This document shows, piece after piece, positions 17,244 through 31,090 of a stretch of 35,231 nucleotides of DNA. The notes under the pieces are model-generated. The model did not search any database and was not told where the DNA came from. It saw only the letters and a list, made by a program, of their open reading frames with translations. The stretch spans positions 1 to 35,231 of the forward strand of contig NW_026516474.1 of NCBI RefSeq assembly GCF_025602895.1. Reading direction: 5' to 3'. The position numbers were made by a program, and so were the translations under genes. The DNA comes from Polychytrium aggregatum (lineage: Eukaryota > Chytridiomycota > Chytridiomycetes > Polychytriales). Every line of letters begins with the position of its first letter. Within the stretch, counting starts at the first letter, position 1.

Positions 17244-18100
17244 CCCTGGGATCTGTCAAAGATCTTGCTGGGGCCTAGCTGGGATCTCCCAGAGATATTT
17301 TCTATTTTTTTTTTCTAACCCAGGTGGCCCTGGATAGATCCAGAGGACATCCCACTTCCCAGATCCCAAGCCCACTATAGAGTGGCCCCATAGAACTGCC
17401 CAGATCATATAGATCCAGACAACCATCCGACATCACAGCCCCGATAGGCCCTGGGATCATTGGAACCAACTGGAATCCATTGGAACCCAATGGAGCCCAC
17501 TACAGCCCGCTGGATGGCTTCACGTGCACCTGTGAAGTCAATATTGGGATCTGGGAAGTCCCAAGAAGACCCGGCCGACCAGGCAGCCTCTGGAAAAAAA
17601 AAACCTTGGGGGATATCCAAGCCCTGGGATCTTGCTGGGTTCTTGCTAGGATCATGCTGGGGGCTAGTTGGGATCTTCCTAGGATCCTGATCCCTCGGTC
17701 TTTGAGGTTTTTTTTTTCTTTCCGACCCAGGCAGCCCTGGCGAGATCCCAAGGACTTCCCAGATCCCAGATCCCAGGCCCACTATAGAGTGGCCCCATAG
17801 AACTGCCCAGATCATATAGATCCAGACAACCATCCGACATCACAGCCCCCTCCACTCCCCCCTTCCCTCGTCATACCAGTAACACATGTAGAACCGAACC
17901 CACGCTTCTCAGTCGTATTGCGATGATACAATTTCGTTGCTGGGTCACAGTGGACACTCCTGTGTTTCCCAAAGACATGAACTGCCACTGGTAGAGCCAC
18001 CGCCCTTCGTGGGCCGATGTTTAGCCTATTCCCACGCCCTTGCCTTCAGCCTACATATACGCCAACAGTTTAGGCTGACCACAATGAGAGTACGTTCATC

Positions 18101-18146
18101 AGGGTTAGGTTAGGTTAGAGATTAGACCTTAGAGTTTAGGTTAGAG
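18101..18146 (+). repeat. Telomere-like tract, unit 2
   Basis: Same degenerate TTAGGT/TTAGGG sequence as in unit 1. Confidence 0.6.
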
Positions 18147-18480
18147 GGCCAGATGGATGACACAGTTGTTTTTGACTGGGCTTCTGTGGTCAGGTCAGGG
18201 TTAGGTTCTGGTTCCGGTTTGTGATTTCGATGTTGGCGTTTGCATCCCGCATCACCGTGATTGTACCTCATATCAGTATAGGCGAGGATGGGGGCACACC
18301 ACACCACACAACCATCCACAGCTTGCACCATTCCTCTCTATTATGGAACACTATGTCCAATCGACTACCATTCTAAACTACTATGTGTTTCTTATCATTC
18401 TTCAAGTCTTCATCTTCTTCTGTGTCTTTCATTTCTTCTTATTGATCATGATTCAATTGGGAAGGTAGAGAATCATACAG

Positions 18481-18629
18481 TATCAGTATCAGTATAGTAT
18501 CAGTATCAGTATCAGTATCAGTATCAGTATCAGTATCAGTATCAGTATCAGTATCAGTATCAGTATCAGTATCAGTATCAGTATCAGTATCAGTATCAGT
18601 ATCAGTATCAGTATCAGTATCAGTATCAG
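18481..18629 (+). repeat. (TATCAG)25 array, unit 2
   Basis: 25 copies; the third is TATAG, one base short. Confidence 0.93.
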
Positions 18630-19240
18630 TAGTAGTATCAGAGCAGTAGTAGTAGAACATATGTATGAAGATCAATAGAGGGTAACAGTGCTATGCATTG
18701 TGAGGTGCAGGATTGACCGACGGTCAGCAGTTGCCTTTGAACCTAGACATTGTCTGGATGGCTCCACGTGCACCTGTGATCTCATTATGGGATCTGGGAT
18801 CTTGGAAGTTCGAAAATACCCGGCCGACCAGGGAGCCTCCGAAGAAAAAAAAACAAAAACAAAACACAACAATAAAACTGGGAGAATATCCAAATCCTGG
18901 GATCTTGGGAGAACATTGCTGGGGGCTAGTTTGGATCTCCCTGGGATCTTGATCCCTTGGTCGCTGAGGATATTTTTTTTATTTCCGACCCAGAGAGCCC
19001 CCAGGCAAAACCCAGAGGACATCCCAGATCCCAGATCCCAGGTCCACTATAGAGTGACCCCATAGAACTGGCCAGATCATATAGATCCAGAGATCCATCC
19101 GACATACCATCCCATCCCATCCCCGATAGGCCCTGGGATCTCATAATGGGATCTGGGAAGTTCCCAAAGGTTCCTGCAGGCGACCAAGCCTCTGAAGAAA
19201 AAAAAAAATCAAAAAAACCTCGGAGAATACCCAAGCCCTG

Positions 19241-19548
19241 TGTCAGGAATTGGCGAGGGCAGGGCAGGGGAATCAAGGGCAGGGACAGGGGAGCTAGGAC
19301 GGGACGGGAACAGGGACAGACAAGGAGAGTGATAATCGTTTATTAGAAGTGATAATTCACTAGCGTTCATCAGGAGGGGAGCGGGGTGGTCTATTTAAGT
19401 CTATGCCTACTCCCCCCCCCGCTCGCCCTTCGGAGAATATATTTAGTCTCCGATCCTATGTTTCCCACGGTCATGAATCATGACCATGTGGCCATGCAGG
19501 GTGGATCATGAGTGACGTGTCGCGCGACTGTCAGTCACGTTCATAACA
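19241..19548 (-). mobile_element. Solo LTR, 308 bp (unit 3)
   Basis: Same sequence and same insertion point as the unit 2 copy, with CCCTG at 19236-19240 and 19549-19553. Confidence 0.85.
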
Positions 19549-20405
19549 CCCTGGGATCTGTCAAAGATCTTGCTGGGGCCTAGCTGGGATCTCCCAGAGA
19601 TATTTTCTATTTTTTTTTTCTAACCCAGGTGGCCCTGGATAGATCCAGAGGACATCCCACTTCCCAGATCCCAAGCCCACTATAGAGTGGCCCCATAGAA
19701 CTGCCCAGATCATATAGATCCAGACAACCATCCGACATCACAGCCCCGATAGGCCCTGGGATCATTGGAACCAACTGGAATCCATTGGAACCCAATGGAG
19801 CCCACTACAGCCCGCTGGATGGCTTCACGTGCACCTGTGAAGTCAATATTGGGATCTGGGAAGTCCCAAGAAGACCCGGCCGACCAGGCAGCCTCTGGAA
19901 AAAAAAAACCTTGGGGGATATCCAAGCCCTGGGATCTTGCTGGGTTCTTGCTAGGATCATGCTGGGGGCTAGTTGGGATCTTCCTAGGATCCTGATCCCT
20001 CGGTCTTTGAGGTTTTTTTTTTCTTTCCGACCCAGGCAGCCCTGGCGAGATCCCAAGGACTTCCCAGATCCCAGATCCCAGGCCCACTATAGAGTGGCCC
20101 CATAGAACTGCCCAGATCATATAGATCCAGACAACCATCCGACATCACAGCCCCCTCCACTCCCCCCTTCCCTCGTCATACCAGTAACACATGTAGAACC
20201 GAACCCACGCTTCTCAGTCGTATTGCGATGATACAATTTCGTTGCTGGGTCACAGTGGACACTCCTGTGTTTCCCAAAGACATGAACTGCCACTGGTAGA
20301 GCCACCGCCCTTCGTGGGCCGATGTTTAGCCTATTCCCACGCCCTTGCCTTCAGCCTACATATACGCCAACAGTTTAGGCTGACCACAATGAGAGTACGT
20401 TCATC

Positions 20406-20451
20406 AGGGTTAGGTTAGGTTAGAGATTAGACCTTAGAGTTTAGGTTAGAG
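20406..20451 (+). repeat. Telomere-like tract, unit 3
   Basis: Same degenerate tract as unit 1. Confidence 0.6.
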
Positions 20452-20785
20452 GGCCAGATGGATGACACAGTTGTTTTTGACTGGGCTTCTGTGGTCAGGT
20501 CAGGGTTAGGTTCTGGTTCCGGTTTGTGATTTCGATGTTGGCGTTTGCATCCCGCATCACCGTGATTGTACCTCATATCAGTATAGGCGAGGATGGGGGC
20601 ACACCACACCACACAACCATCCACAGCTTGCACCATTCCTCTCTATTATGGAACACTATGTCCAATCGACTACCATTCTAAACTACTATGTGTTTCTTAT
20701 CATTCTTCAAGTCTTCATCTTCTTCTGTGTCTTTCATTTCTTCTTATTGATCATGATTCAATTGGGAAGGTAGAGAATCATACAG

Positions 20786-20947
20786 TATCAGTATCAGTAT
20801 CAGTATCAGTATCAGTATCAGTATCAGTATCAGTATCAGTATCAGTATCAGTATCAGTATCAGTATCAGTATCAGTATCAGTATCAGTATCAGTATCAGT
20901 ATCAGTATCAGTATCAGTATCAGTATCAGTATCAGTATCAGTATCAG
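20786..20947 (+). repeat. (TATCAG)27 array, unit 3
   Basis: 27 uninterrupted copies. Confidence 0.95.
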
Positions 20948-22411
20948 TAGTAGTATCAGAGCAGTAGTAGTAGAACATATGTATGAAGATCAATAGAGGG
21001 TAACAGTGCTATGCATTGTGAGGTGCAGGATTGACCGACGGTCAGCAGTTGCCTTTGAACCTAGACATTGTCTGGATGGCTCCACGTGCACCTGTGATCT
21101 CATTATGGGATCTGGGATCTTGGAAGTTCGAAAATACCCGGCCGACCAGGGAGCCTCCGAAGAAAAAAAAACAAAAACAAAACACAACAATAAAACTGGG
21201 AGAATATCCAAATCCTGGGATCTTGGGAGAACATTGCTGGGGGCTAGTTTGGATCTCCCTGGGATCTTGATCCCTTGGTCGCTGAGGATATTTTTTTTAT
21301 TTCCGACCCAGAGAGCCCCCAGGCAAAACCCAGAGGACATCCCAGATCCCAGATCCCAGGTCCACTATAGAGTGACCCCATAGAACTGGCCAGATCATAT
21401 AGATCCAGAGATCCATCCGACATACCATCCCATCCCATCCCCGATAGGCCCTGGGATCTCATAATGGGATCTGGGAAGTTCCCAAAGGTTCCTGCAGGCG
21501 ACCAAGCCTCTGAAGAAAAAAAAAAAATCAAAAAAACCTCGGAGAATACCCAAGCCCTGGGATCTGTCAAAGATCTTGCTGGGGCCTAGCTGGGATCTCC
21601 CAGAGATATTTTCTATTTTTTTTTTCTAACCCAGGTGGCCCTGGATAGATCCAGAGGACATCCCACTTCCCAGATCCCAAGCCCACTATAGAGTGGCCCC
21701 ATAGAACTGCCCAGATCATATAGATCCAGACAACCATCCGACATCACAGCCCCGATAGGCCCTGGGATCATTGGAACCAACTGGAATCCATTGGAACCCA
21801 ATGGAGCCCACTACAGCCCGCTGGATGGCTTCACGTGCACCTGTGAAGTCAATATTGGGATCTGGGAAGTCCCAAGAAGACCCGGCCGACCAGGCAGCCT
21901 CTGGAAAAAAAAAACCTTGGGGGATATCCAAGCCCTGGGATCTTGCTGGGTTCTTGCTAGGATCATGCTGGGGGCTAGTTGGGATCTTCCTAGGATCCTG
22001 ATCCCTCGGTCTTTGAGGTTTTTTTTTTCTTTCCGACCCAGGCAGCCCTGGCGAGATCCCAAGGACTTCCCAGATCCCAGATCCCAGGCCCACTATAGAG
22101 TGGCCCCATAGAACTGCCCAGATCATATAGATCCAGACAACCATCCGACATCACAGCCCCCTCCACTCCCCCCTTCCCTCGTCATACCAGTAACACATGT
22201 AGAACCGAACCCACGCTTCTCAGTCGTATTGCGATGATACAATTTCGTTGCTGGGTCACAGTGGACACTCCTGTGTTTCCCAAAGACATGAACTGCCACT
22301 GGTAGAGCCACCGCCCTTCGTGGGCCGATGTTTAGCCTATTCCCACGCCCTTGCCTTCAGCCTACATATACGCCAACAGTTTAGGCTGACCACAATGAGA
22401 GTACGTTCATC

Positions 22412-22457
22412 AGGGTTAGGTTAGGTTAGAGATTAGACCTTAGAGTTTAGGTTAGAG
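22412..22457 (+). repeat. Telomere-like tract, unit 4
   Basis: Same degenerate tract as unit 1. Confidence 0.6.
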
Positions 22458-22791
22458 GGCCAGATGGATGACACAGTTGTTTTTGACTGGGCTTCTGTGG
22501 TCAGGTCAGGGTTAGGTTCTGGTTCCGGTTTGTGATTTCGATGTTGGCGTTTGCATCCCGCATCACCGTGATTGTACCTCATATCAGTATAGGCGAGGAT
22601 GGGGGCACACCACACCACACAACCATCCACAGCTTGCACCATTCCTCTCTATTATGGAACACTATGTCCAATCGACTACCATTCTAAACTACTATGTGTT
22701 TCTTATCATTCTTCAAGTCTTCATCTTCTTCTGTGTCTTTCATTTCTTCTTATTGATCATGATTCAATTGGGAAGGTAGAGAATCATACAG

Positions 22792-22947
22792 TATCAGTAT
22801 CAGTATCAGTATCAGTATCAGTATCAGTATCAGTATCAGTATCAGTATCAGTATCAGTATCAGTATCAGTATCAGTATCAGTATCAGTATCAGTATCAGT
22901 ATCAGTATCAGTATCAGTATCAGTATCAGTATCAGTATCAGTATCAG
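22792..22947 (+). repeat. (TATCAG)26 array, unit 4
   Basis: 26 uninterrupted copies. Confidence 0.95.
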
Positions 22948-24411
22948 TAGTAGTATCAGAGCAGTAGTAGTAGAACATATGTATGAAGATCAATAGAGGG
23001 TAACAGTGCTATGCATTGTGAGGTGCAGGATTGACCGACGGTCAGCAGTTGCCTTTGAACCTAGACATTGTCTGGATGGCTCCACGTGCACCTGTGATCT
23101 CATTATGGGATCTGGGATCTTGGAAGTTCGAAAATACCCGGCCGACCAGGGAGCCTCCGAAGAAAAAAAAACAAAAACAAAACACAACAATAAAACTGGG
23201 AGAATATCCAAATCCTGGGATCTTGGGAGAACATTGCTGGGGGCTAGTTTGGATCTCCCTGGGATCTTGATCCCTTGGTCGCTGAGGATATTTTTTTTAT
23301 TTCCGACCCAGAGAGCCCCCAGGCAAAACCCAGAGGACATCCCAGATCCCAGATCCCAGGTCCACTATAGAGTGACCCCATAGAACTGGCCAGATCATAT
23401 AGATCCAGAGATCCATCCGACATACCATCCCATCCCATCCCCGATAGGCCCTGGGATCTCATAATGGGATCTGGGAAGTTCCCAAAGGTTCCTGCAGGCG
23501 ACCAAGCCTCTGAAGAAAAAAAAAAAATCAAAAAAACCTCGGAGAATACCCAAGCCCTGGGATCTGTCAAAGATCTTGCTGGGGCCTAGCTGGGATCTCC
23601 CAGAGATATTTTCTATTTTTTTTTTCTAACCCAGGTGGCCCTGGATAGATCCAGAGGACATCCCACTTCCCAGATCCCAAGCCCACTATAGAGTGGCCCC
23701 ATAGAACTGCCCAGATCATATAGATCCAGACAACCATCCGACATCACAGCCCCGATAGGCCCTGGGATCATTGGAACCAACTGGAATCCATTGGAACCCA
23801 ATGGAGCCCACTACAGCCCGCTGGATGGCTTCACGTGCACCTGTGAAGTCAATATTGGGATCTGGGAAGTCCCAAGAAGACCCGGCCGACCAGGCAGCCT
23901 CTGGAAAAAAAAAACCTTGGGGGATATCCAAGCCCTGGGATCTTGCTGGGTTCTTGCTAGGATCATGCTGGGGGCTAGTTGGGATCTTCCTAGGATCCTG
24001 ATCCCTCGGTCTTTGAGGTTTTTTTTTTCTTTCCGACCCAGGCAGCCCTGGCGAGATCCCAAGGACTTCCCAGATCCCAGATCCCAGGCCCACTATAGAG
24101 TGGCCCCATAGAACTGCCCAGATCATATAGATCCAGACAACCATCCGACATCACAGCCCCCTCCACTCCCCCCTTCCCTCGTCATACCAGTAACACATGT
24201 AGAACCGAACCCACGCTTCTCAGTCGTATTGCGATGATACAATTTCGTTGCTGGGTCACAGTGGACACTCCTGTGTTTCCCAAAGACATGAACTGCCACT
24301 GGTAGAGCCACCGCCCTTCGTGGGCCGATGTTTAGCCTATTCCCACGCCCTTGCCTTCAGCCTACATATACGCCAACAGTTTAGGCTGACCACAATGAGA
24401 GTACGTTCATC

Positions 24412-24457
24412 AGGGTTAGGTTAGGTTAGAGATTAGACCTTAGAGTTTAGGTTAGAG
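24412..24457 (+). repeat. Telomere-like tract, unit 5
   Basis: Same degenerate tract as unit 1. Confidence 0.6.
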
Positions 24458-24791
24458 GGCCAGATGGATGACACAGTTGTTTTTGACTGGGCTTCTGTGG
24501 TCAGGTCAGGGTTAGGTTCTGGTTCCGGTTTGTGATTTCGATGTTGGCGTTTGCATCCCGCATCACCGTGATTGTACCTCATATCAGTATAGGCGAGGAT
24601 GGGGGCACACCACACCACACAACCATCCACAGCTTGCACCATTCCTCTCTATTATGGAACACTATGTCCAATCGACTACCATTCTAAACTACTATGTGTT
24701 TCTTATCATTCTTCAAGTCTTCATCTTCTTCTGTGTCTTTCATTTCTTCTTATTGATCATGATTCAATTGGGAAGGTAGAGAATCATACAG

Positions 24792-24953
24792 TATCAGTAT
24801 CAGTATCAGTATCAGTATCAGTATCAGTATCAGTATCAGTATCAGTATCAGTATCAGTATCAGTATCAGTATCAGTATCAGTATCAGTATCAGTATCAGT
24901 ATCAGTATCAGTATCAGTATCAGTATCAGTATCAGTATCAGTATCAGTATCAG
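24792..24953 (+). repeat. (TATCAG)27 array, unit 5
   Basis: 27 uninterrupted copies. Confidence 0.95.
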
Positions 24954-25564
24954 TAGTAGTATCAGAGCAGTAGTAGTAGAACATATGTATGAAGATCAAT
25001 AGAGGGTAACAGTGCTATGCATTGTGAGGTGCAGGATTGACCGACGGTCAGCAGTTGCCTTTGAACCTAGACATTGTCTGGATGGCTCCACGTGCACCTG
25101 TGATCTCATTATGGGATCTGGGATCTTGGAAGTTCGAAAATACCCGGCCGACCAGGGAGCCTCCGAAGAAAAAAAAACAAAAACAAAACACAACAATAAA
25201 ACTGGGAGAATATCCAAATCCTGGGATCTTGGGAGAACATTGCTGGGGGCTAGTTTGGATCTCCCTGGGATCTTGATCCCTTGGTCGCTGAGGATATTTT
25301 TTTTATTTCCGACCCAGAGAGCCCCCAGGCAAAACCCAGAGGACATCCCAGATCCCAGATCCCAGGTCCACTATAGAGTGACCCCATAGAACTGGCCAGA
25401 TCATATAGATCCAGAGATCCATCCGACATACCATCCCATCCCATCCCCGATAGGCCCTGGGATCTCATAATGGGATCTGGGAAGTTCCCAAAGGTTCCTG
25501 CAGGCGACCAAGCCTCTGAAGAAAAAAAAAAATCAAAAAAACCTCGGAGAATACCCAAGCCCTG

Positions 25565-25872
25565 TGTCAGGAATTGGCGAGGGCAGGGCAGGGGAATCAA
25601 GGGCAGGGACAGGGGAGCTAGGACGGGACGGGAACAGGGACAGACAAGGAGAGTGATAATCGTTTATTAGAAGTGATAATTCACTAGCGTTCATCAGGAG
25701 GGGAGCGGGGTGGTCTATTTAAGTCTATGCCTACTCCCCCCCCCGCTCGCCCTTCGGAGAATATATTTAGTCTCCGATCCTATGTTTCCCACGGTCATGA
25801 ATCATGACCATGTGGCCATGCAGGGTGGATCATGAGTGACGTGTCGCGCGACTGTCAGTCACGTTCATAACA
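25565..25872 (-). mobile_element. Solo LTR, 308 bp (unit 6)
   Basis: Same sequence and site as the unit 2 copy, with CCCTG at 25560-25564 and 25873-25877. Confidence 0.85.
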
Positions 25873-26729
25873 CCCTGGGATCTGTCAAAGATCTTGCTGG
25901 GGCCTAGCTGGGATCTCCCAGAGATATTTTCTATTTTTTTTTTCTAACCCAGGTGGCCCTGGATAGATCCAGAGGACATCCCACTTCCCAGATCCCAAGC
26001 CCACTATAGAGTGGCCCCATAGAACTGCCCAGATCATATAGATCCAGACAACCATCCGACATCACAGCCCCGATAGGCCCTGGGATCATTGGAACCAACT
26101 GGAATCCATTGGAACCCAATGGAGCCCACTACAGCCCGCTGGATGGCTTCACGTGCACCTGTGAAGTCAATATTGGGATCTGGGAAGTCCCAAGAAGACC
26201 CGGCCGACCAGGCAGCCTCTGGAAAAAAAAAACCTTGGGGGATATCCAAGCCCTGGGATCTTGCTGGGTTCTTGCTAGGATCATGCTGGGGGCTAGTTGG
26301 GATCTTCCTAGGATCCTGATCCCTCGGTCTTTGAGGTTTTTTTTTTCTTTCCGACCCAGGCAGCCCTGGCGAGATCCCAAGGACTTCCCAGATCCCAGAT
26401 CCCAGGCCCACTATAGAGTGGCCCCATAGAACTGCCCAGATCATATAGATCCAGACAACCATCCGACATCACAGCCCCCTCCACTCCCCCCTTCCCTCGT
26501 CATACCAGTAACACATGTAGAACCGAACCCACGCTTCTCAGTCGTATTGCGATGATACAATTTCGTTGCTGGGTCACAGTGGACACTCCTGTGTTTCCCA
26601 AAGACATGAACTGCCACTGGTAGAGCCACCGCCCTTCGTGGGCCGATGTTTAGCCTATTCCCACGCCCTTGCCTTCAGCCTACATATACGCCAACAGTTT
26701 AGGCTGACCACAATGAGAGTACGTTCATC

Positions 26730-26775
26730 AGGGTTAGGTTAGGTTAGAGATTAGACCTTAGAGTTTAGGTTAGAG
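26730..26775 (+). repeat. Telomere-like tract, unit 6
   Basis: Same degenerate tract as unit 1. Confidence 0.6.
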
Positions 26776-27109
26776 GGCCAGATGGATGACACAGTTGTTT
26801 TTGACTGGGCTTCTGTGGTCAGGTCAGGGTTAGGTTCTGGTTCCGGTTTGTGATTTCGATGTTGGCGTTTGCATCCCGCATCACCGTGATTGTACCTCAT
26901 ATCAGTATAGGCGAGGATGGGGGCACACCACACCACACAACCATCCACAGCTTGCACCATTCCTCTCTATTATGGAACACTATGTCCAATCGACTACCAT
27001 TCTAAACTACTATGTGTTTCTTATCATTCTTCAAGTCTTCATCTTCTTCTGTGTCTTTCATTTCTTCTTATTGATCATGATTCAATTGGGAAGGTAGAGA
27101 ATCATACAG

Positions 27110-27265
27110 TATCAGTATCAGTATCAGTATCAGTATCAGTATCAGTATCAGTATCAGTATCAGTATCAGTATCAGTATCAGTATCAGTATCAGTATCAGT
27201 ATCAGTATCAGTATCAGTATCAGTATCAGTATCAGTATCAGTATCAGTATCAGTATCAGTATCAG
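27110..27265 (+). repeat. (TATCAG)26 array, unit 6
   Basis: 26 uninterrupted copies. Confidence 0.95.
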
Positions 27266-27875
27266 TAGTAGTATCAGAGCAGTAGTAGTAGAACATATGT
27301 ATGAAGATCAATAGAGGGTAACAGTGCTATGCATTGTGAGGTGCAGGATTGACCGACGGTCAGCAGTTGCCTTTGAACCTAGACATTGTCTGGATGGCTC
27401 CACGTGCACCTGTGATCTCATTATGGGATCTGGGATCTTGGAAGTTCGAAAATACCCGGCCGACCAGGGAGCCTCCGAAGAAAAAAAAACAAAAACAAAA
27501 CACAACAATAAAACTGGGAGAATATCCAAATCCTGGGATCTTGGGAGAACATTGCTGGGGGCTAGTTTGGATCTCCCTGGGATCTTGATCCCTTGGTCGC
27601 TGAGGATATTTTTTTTATTTCCGACCCAGAGAGCCCCCAGGCAAAACCCAGAGGACATCCCAGATCCCAGATCCCAGGTCCACTATAGAGTGACCCCATA
27701 GAACTGGCCAGATCATATAGATCCAGAGATCCATCCGACATACCATCCCATCCCATCCCCGATAGGCCCTGGGATCTCATAATGGGATCTGGGAAGTTCC
27801 CAAAGGTTCCTGCAGGCGACCAAGCCTCTGAAGAAAAAAAAAATCAAAAAAACCTCGGAGAATACCCAAGCCCTG

Positions 27876-28183
27876 TGTCAGGAATTGGCGAGGGCAGGGC
27901 AGGGGAATCAAGGGCAGGGACAGGGGAGCTAGGACGGGACGGGAACAGGGACAGACAAGGAGAGTGATAATCGTTTATTAGAAGTGATAATTCACTAGCG
28001 TTCATCAGGAGGGGAGCGGGGTGGTCTATTTAAGTCTATGCCTACTCCCCCCCCCGCTCGCCCTTCGGAGAATATATTTAGTCTCCGATCCTATGTTTCC
28101 CACGGTCATGAATCATGACCATGTGGCCATGCAGGGTGGATCATGAGTGACGTGTCGCGCGACTGTCAGTCACGTTCATAACA
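27876..28183 (-). mobile_element. Solo LTR, 308 bp (unit 7)
   Basis: Same sequence and site as the unit 2 copy, with CCCTG at 27871-27875 and 28184-28188. Confidence 0.85.
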
Positions 28184-29040
28184 CCCTGGGATCTGTCAAA
28201 GATCTTGCTGGGGCCTAGCTGGGATCTCCCAGAGATATTTTCTATTTTTTTTTTCTAACCCAGGTGGCCCTGGATAGATCCAGAGGACATCCCACTTCCC
28301 AGATCCCAAGCCCACTATAGAGTGGCCCCATAGAACTGCCCAGATCATATAGATCCAGACAACCATCCGACATCACAGCCCCGATAGGCCCTGGGATCAT
28401 TGGAACCAACTGGAATCCATTGGAACCCAATGGAGCCCACTACAGCCCGCTGGATGGCTTCACGTGCACCTGTGAAGTCAATATTGGGATCTGGGAAGTC
28501 CCAAGAAGACCCGGCCGACCAGGCAGCCTCTGGAAAAAAAAAACCTTGGGGGATATCCAAGCCCTGGGATCTTGCTGGGTTCTTGCTAGGATCATGCTGG
28601 GGGCTAGTTGGGATCTTCCTAGGATCCTGATCCCTCGGTCTTTGAGGTTTTTTTTTTCTTTCCGACCCAGGCAGCCCTGGCGAGATCCCAAGGACTTCCC
28701 AGATCCCAGATCCCAGGCCCACTATAGAGTGGCCCCATAGAACTGCCCAGATCATATAGATCCAGACAACCATCCGACATCACAGCCCCCTCCACTCCCC
28801 CCTTCCCTCGTCATACCAGTAACACATGTAGAACCGAACCCACGCTTCTCAGTCGTATTGCGATGATACAATTTCGTTGCTGGGTCACAGTGGACACTCC
28901 TGTGTTTCCCAAAGACATGAACTGCCACTGGTAGAGCCACCGCCCTTCGTGGGCCGATGTTTAGCCTATTCCCACGCCCTTGCCTTCAGCCTACATATAC
29001 GCCAACAGTTTAGGCTGACCACAATGAGAGTACGTTCATC

Positions 29041-29086
29041 AGGGTTAGGTTAGGTTAGAGATTAGACCTTAGAGTTTAGGTTAGAG
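29041..29086 (+). repeat. Telomere-like tract, unit 7
   Basis: Same degenerate tract as unit 1. Confidence 0.6.
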
Positions 29087-29420
29087 GGCCAGATGGATGA
29101 CACAGTTGTTTTTGACTGGGCTTCTGTGGTCAGGTCAGGGTTAGGTTCTGGTTCCGGTTTGTGATTTCGATGTTGGCGTTTGCATCCCGCATCACCGTGA
29201 TTGTACCTCATATCAGTATAGGCGAGGATGGGGGCACACCACACCACACAACCATCCACAGCTTGCACCATTCCTCTCTATTATGGAACACTATGTCCAA
29301 TCGACTACCATTCTAAACTACTATGTGTTTCTTATCATTCTTCAAGTCTTCATCTTCTTCTGTGTCTTTCATTTCTTCTTATTGATCATGATTCAATTGG
29401 GAAGGTAGAGAATCATACAG

Positions 29421-29581
29421 TATCAGTATCAGTATCAGTATCAGTATCAGTATCAGTATCAGTATCAGTATCAGTATCAGTATCAGTATCAGTATCAGTA
29501 TCAGTATCAGTATCGTATCAGTATCAGTATCAGTATCAGTATCAGTATCAGTATCAGTATCAGTATCAGTATCAGTATCAG
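29421..29581 (+). repeat. (TATCAG)27 array, unit 7
   Basis: 27 copies, one reduced to TATCG near 29511. Confidence 0.93.
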
Positions 29582-31044
29582 TAGTAGTATCAGAGCAGTA
29601 GTAGTAGAACATATGTATGAAGATCAATAGAGGGTAACAGTGCTATGCATTGTGAGGTGCAGGATTGACCGACGGTCAGCAGTTGCCTTTGAACCTAGAC
29701 ATTGTCTGGATGGCTCCACGTGCACCTGTGATCTCATTATGGGATCTGGGATCTTGGAAGTTCGAAAATACCCGGCCGACCAGGGAGCCTCCGAAGAAAA
29801 AAAAACAAAAACAAAACACAACAATAAAACTGGGAGAATATCCAAATCCTGGGATCTTGGGAGAACATTGCTGGGGCTAGTTTGGATCTCCCTGGGATCT
29901 TGATCCCTTGGTCGCTGAGGATATTTTTTTTATTTCCGACCCAGAGAGCCCCCAGGCAAAACCCAGAGGACATCCCAGATCCCAGATCCCAGGTCCACTA
30001 TAGAGTGACCCCATAGAACTGGCCAGATCATATAGATCCAGAGATCCATCCGACATACCATCCCATCCCATCCCCGATAGGCCCTGGGATCTCATAATGG
30101 GATCTGGGAAGTTCCCAAAGGTTCCTGCAGGCGACCAAGCCTCTGAAGAAAAAAAAAAATCAAAAAAACCTCGGAGAATACCCAAGCCCTGGGATCTGTC
30201 AAAGATCTTGCTGGGGCCTAGCTGGGATCTCCCAGAGATATTTTCTATTTTTTTTTTCTAACCCAGGTGGCCCTGGATAGATCCAGAGGACATCCCACTT
30301 CCCAGATCCCAAGCCCACTATAGAGTGGCCCCATAGAACTGCCCAGATCATATAGATCCAGACAACCATCCGACATCACAGCCCCGATAGGCCCTGGGAT
30401 CATTGGAACCAACTGGAATCCATTGGAACCCAATGGAGCCCACTACAGCCCGCTGGATGGCTTCACGTGCACCTGTGAAGTCAATATTGGGATCTGGGAA
30501 GTCCCAAGAAGACCCGGCCGACCAGGCAGCCTCTGGAAAAAAAAAACCTTGGGGGATATCCAAGCCCTGGGATCTTGCTGGGTTCTTGCTAGGATCATGC
30601 TGGGGGCTAGTTGGGATCTTCCTAGGATCCTGATCCCTCGGTCTTTGAGGTTTTTTTTTTTCTTTCCGACCCAGGCAGCCCTGGCGAGATCCCAAGGACT
30701 TCCCAGATCCCAGATCCCAGGCCCACTATAGAGTGGCCCCATAGAACTGCCCAGATCATATAGATCCAGACAACCATCCGACATCACAGCCCCCTCCACT
30801 CCCCCCTTCCCTCGTCATACCAGTAACACATGTAGAACCGAACCCACGCTTCTCAGTCGTATTGCGATGATACAATTTCGTTGCTGGGTCACAGTGGACA
30901 CTCCTGTGTTTCCCAAAGACATGAACTGCCACTGGTAGAGCCACCGCCCTTCGTGGGCCGATGTTTAGCCTATTCCCACGCCCTTGCCTTCAGCCTACAT
31001 ATACGCCAACAGTTTAGGCTGACCACAATGAGAGTACGTTCATC

Positions 31045-31090
31045 AGGGTTAGGTTAGGTTAGAGATTAGACCTTAGAGTTTAGGTTAGAG
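31045..31090 (+). repeat. Telomere-like tract, unit 8
   Basis: Same degenerate tract as unit 1. Confidence 0.6.

Larger units (their letters stand above)
16600..18904. repeat. Satellite unit 2 (long form, LTR present)
   Basis: 2305 bp. It carries the solo LTR at 16936-17243 and a 25-copy hexamer array in which one copy lacks a C. Confidence 0.93.
18905..21222. repeat. Satellite unit 3 (long form, LTR present)
   Basis: 2318 bp, with LTR at 19241-19548 and 27 hexamers. Confidence 0.93.
21223..23222. repeat. Satellite unit 4 (short form, no LTR)
   Basis: 2000 bp; the CCCTG target is intact and there are 26 hexamers. Confidence 0.93.
23223..25228. repeat. Satellite unit 5 (short form, no LTR)
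   Basis: 2006 bp; differs from unit 4 mainly by one extra hexamer. Confidence 0.93.
25229..27540. repeat. Satellite unit 6 (long form, LTR present)
   Basis: 2312 bp, with LTR at 25565-25872 and 26 hexamers. Confidence 0.93.
27541..29856. repeat. Satellite unit 7 (long form, LTR present)
   Basis: 2316 bp, with LTR at 27876-28183. The A-tract of module b is slightly shorter than in units 1-6. Confidence 0.93.
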
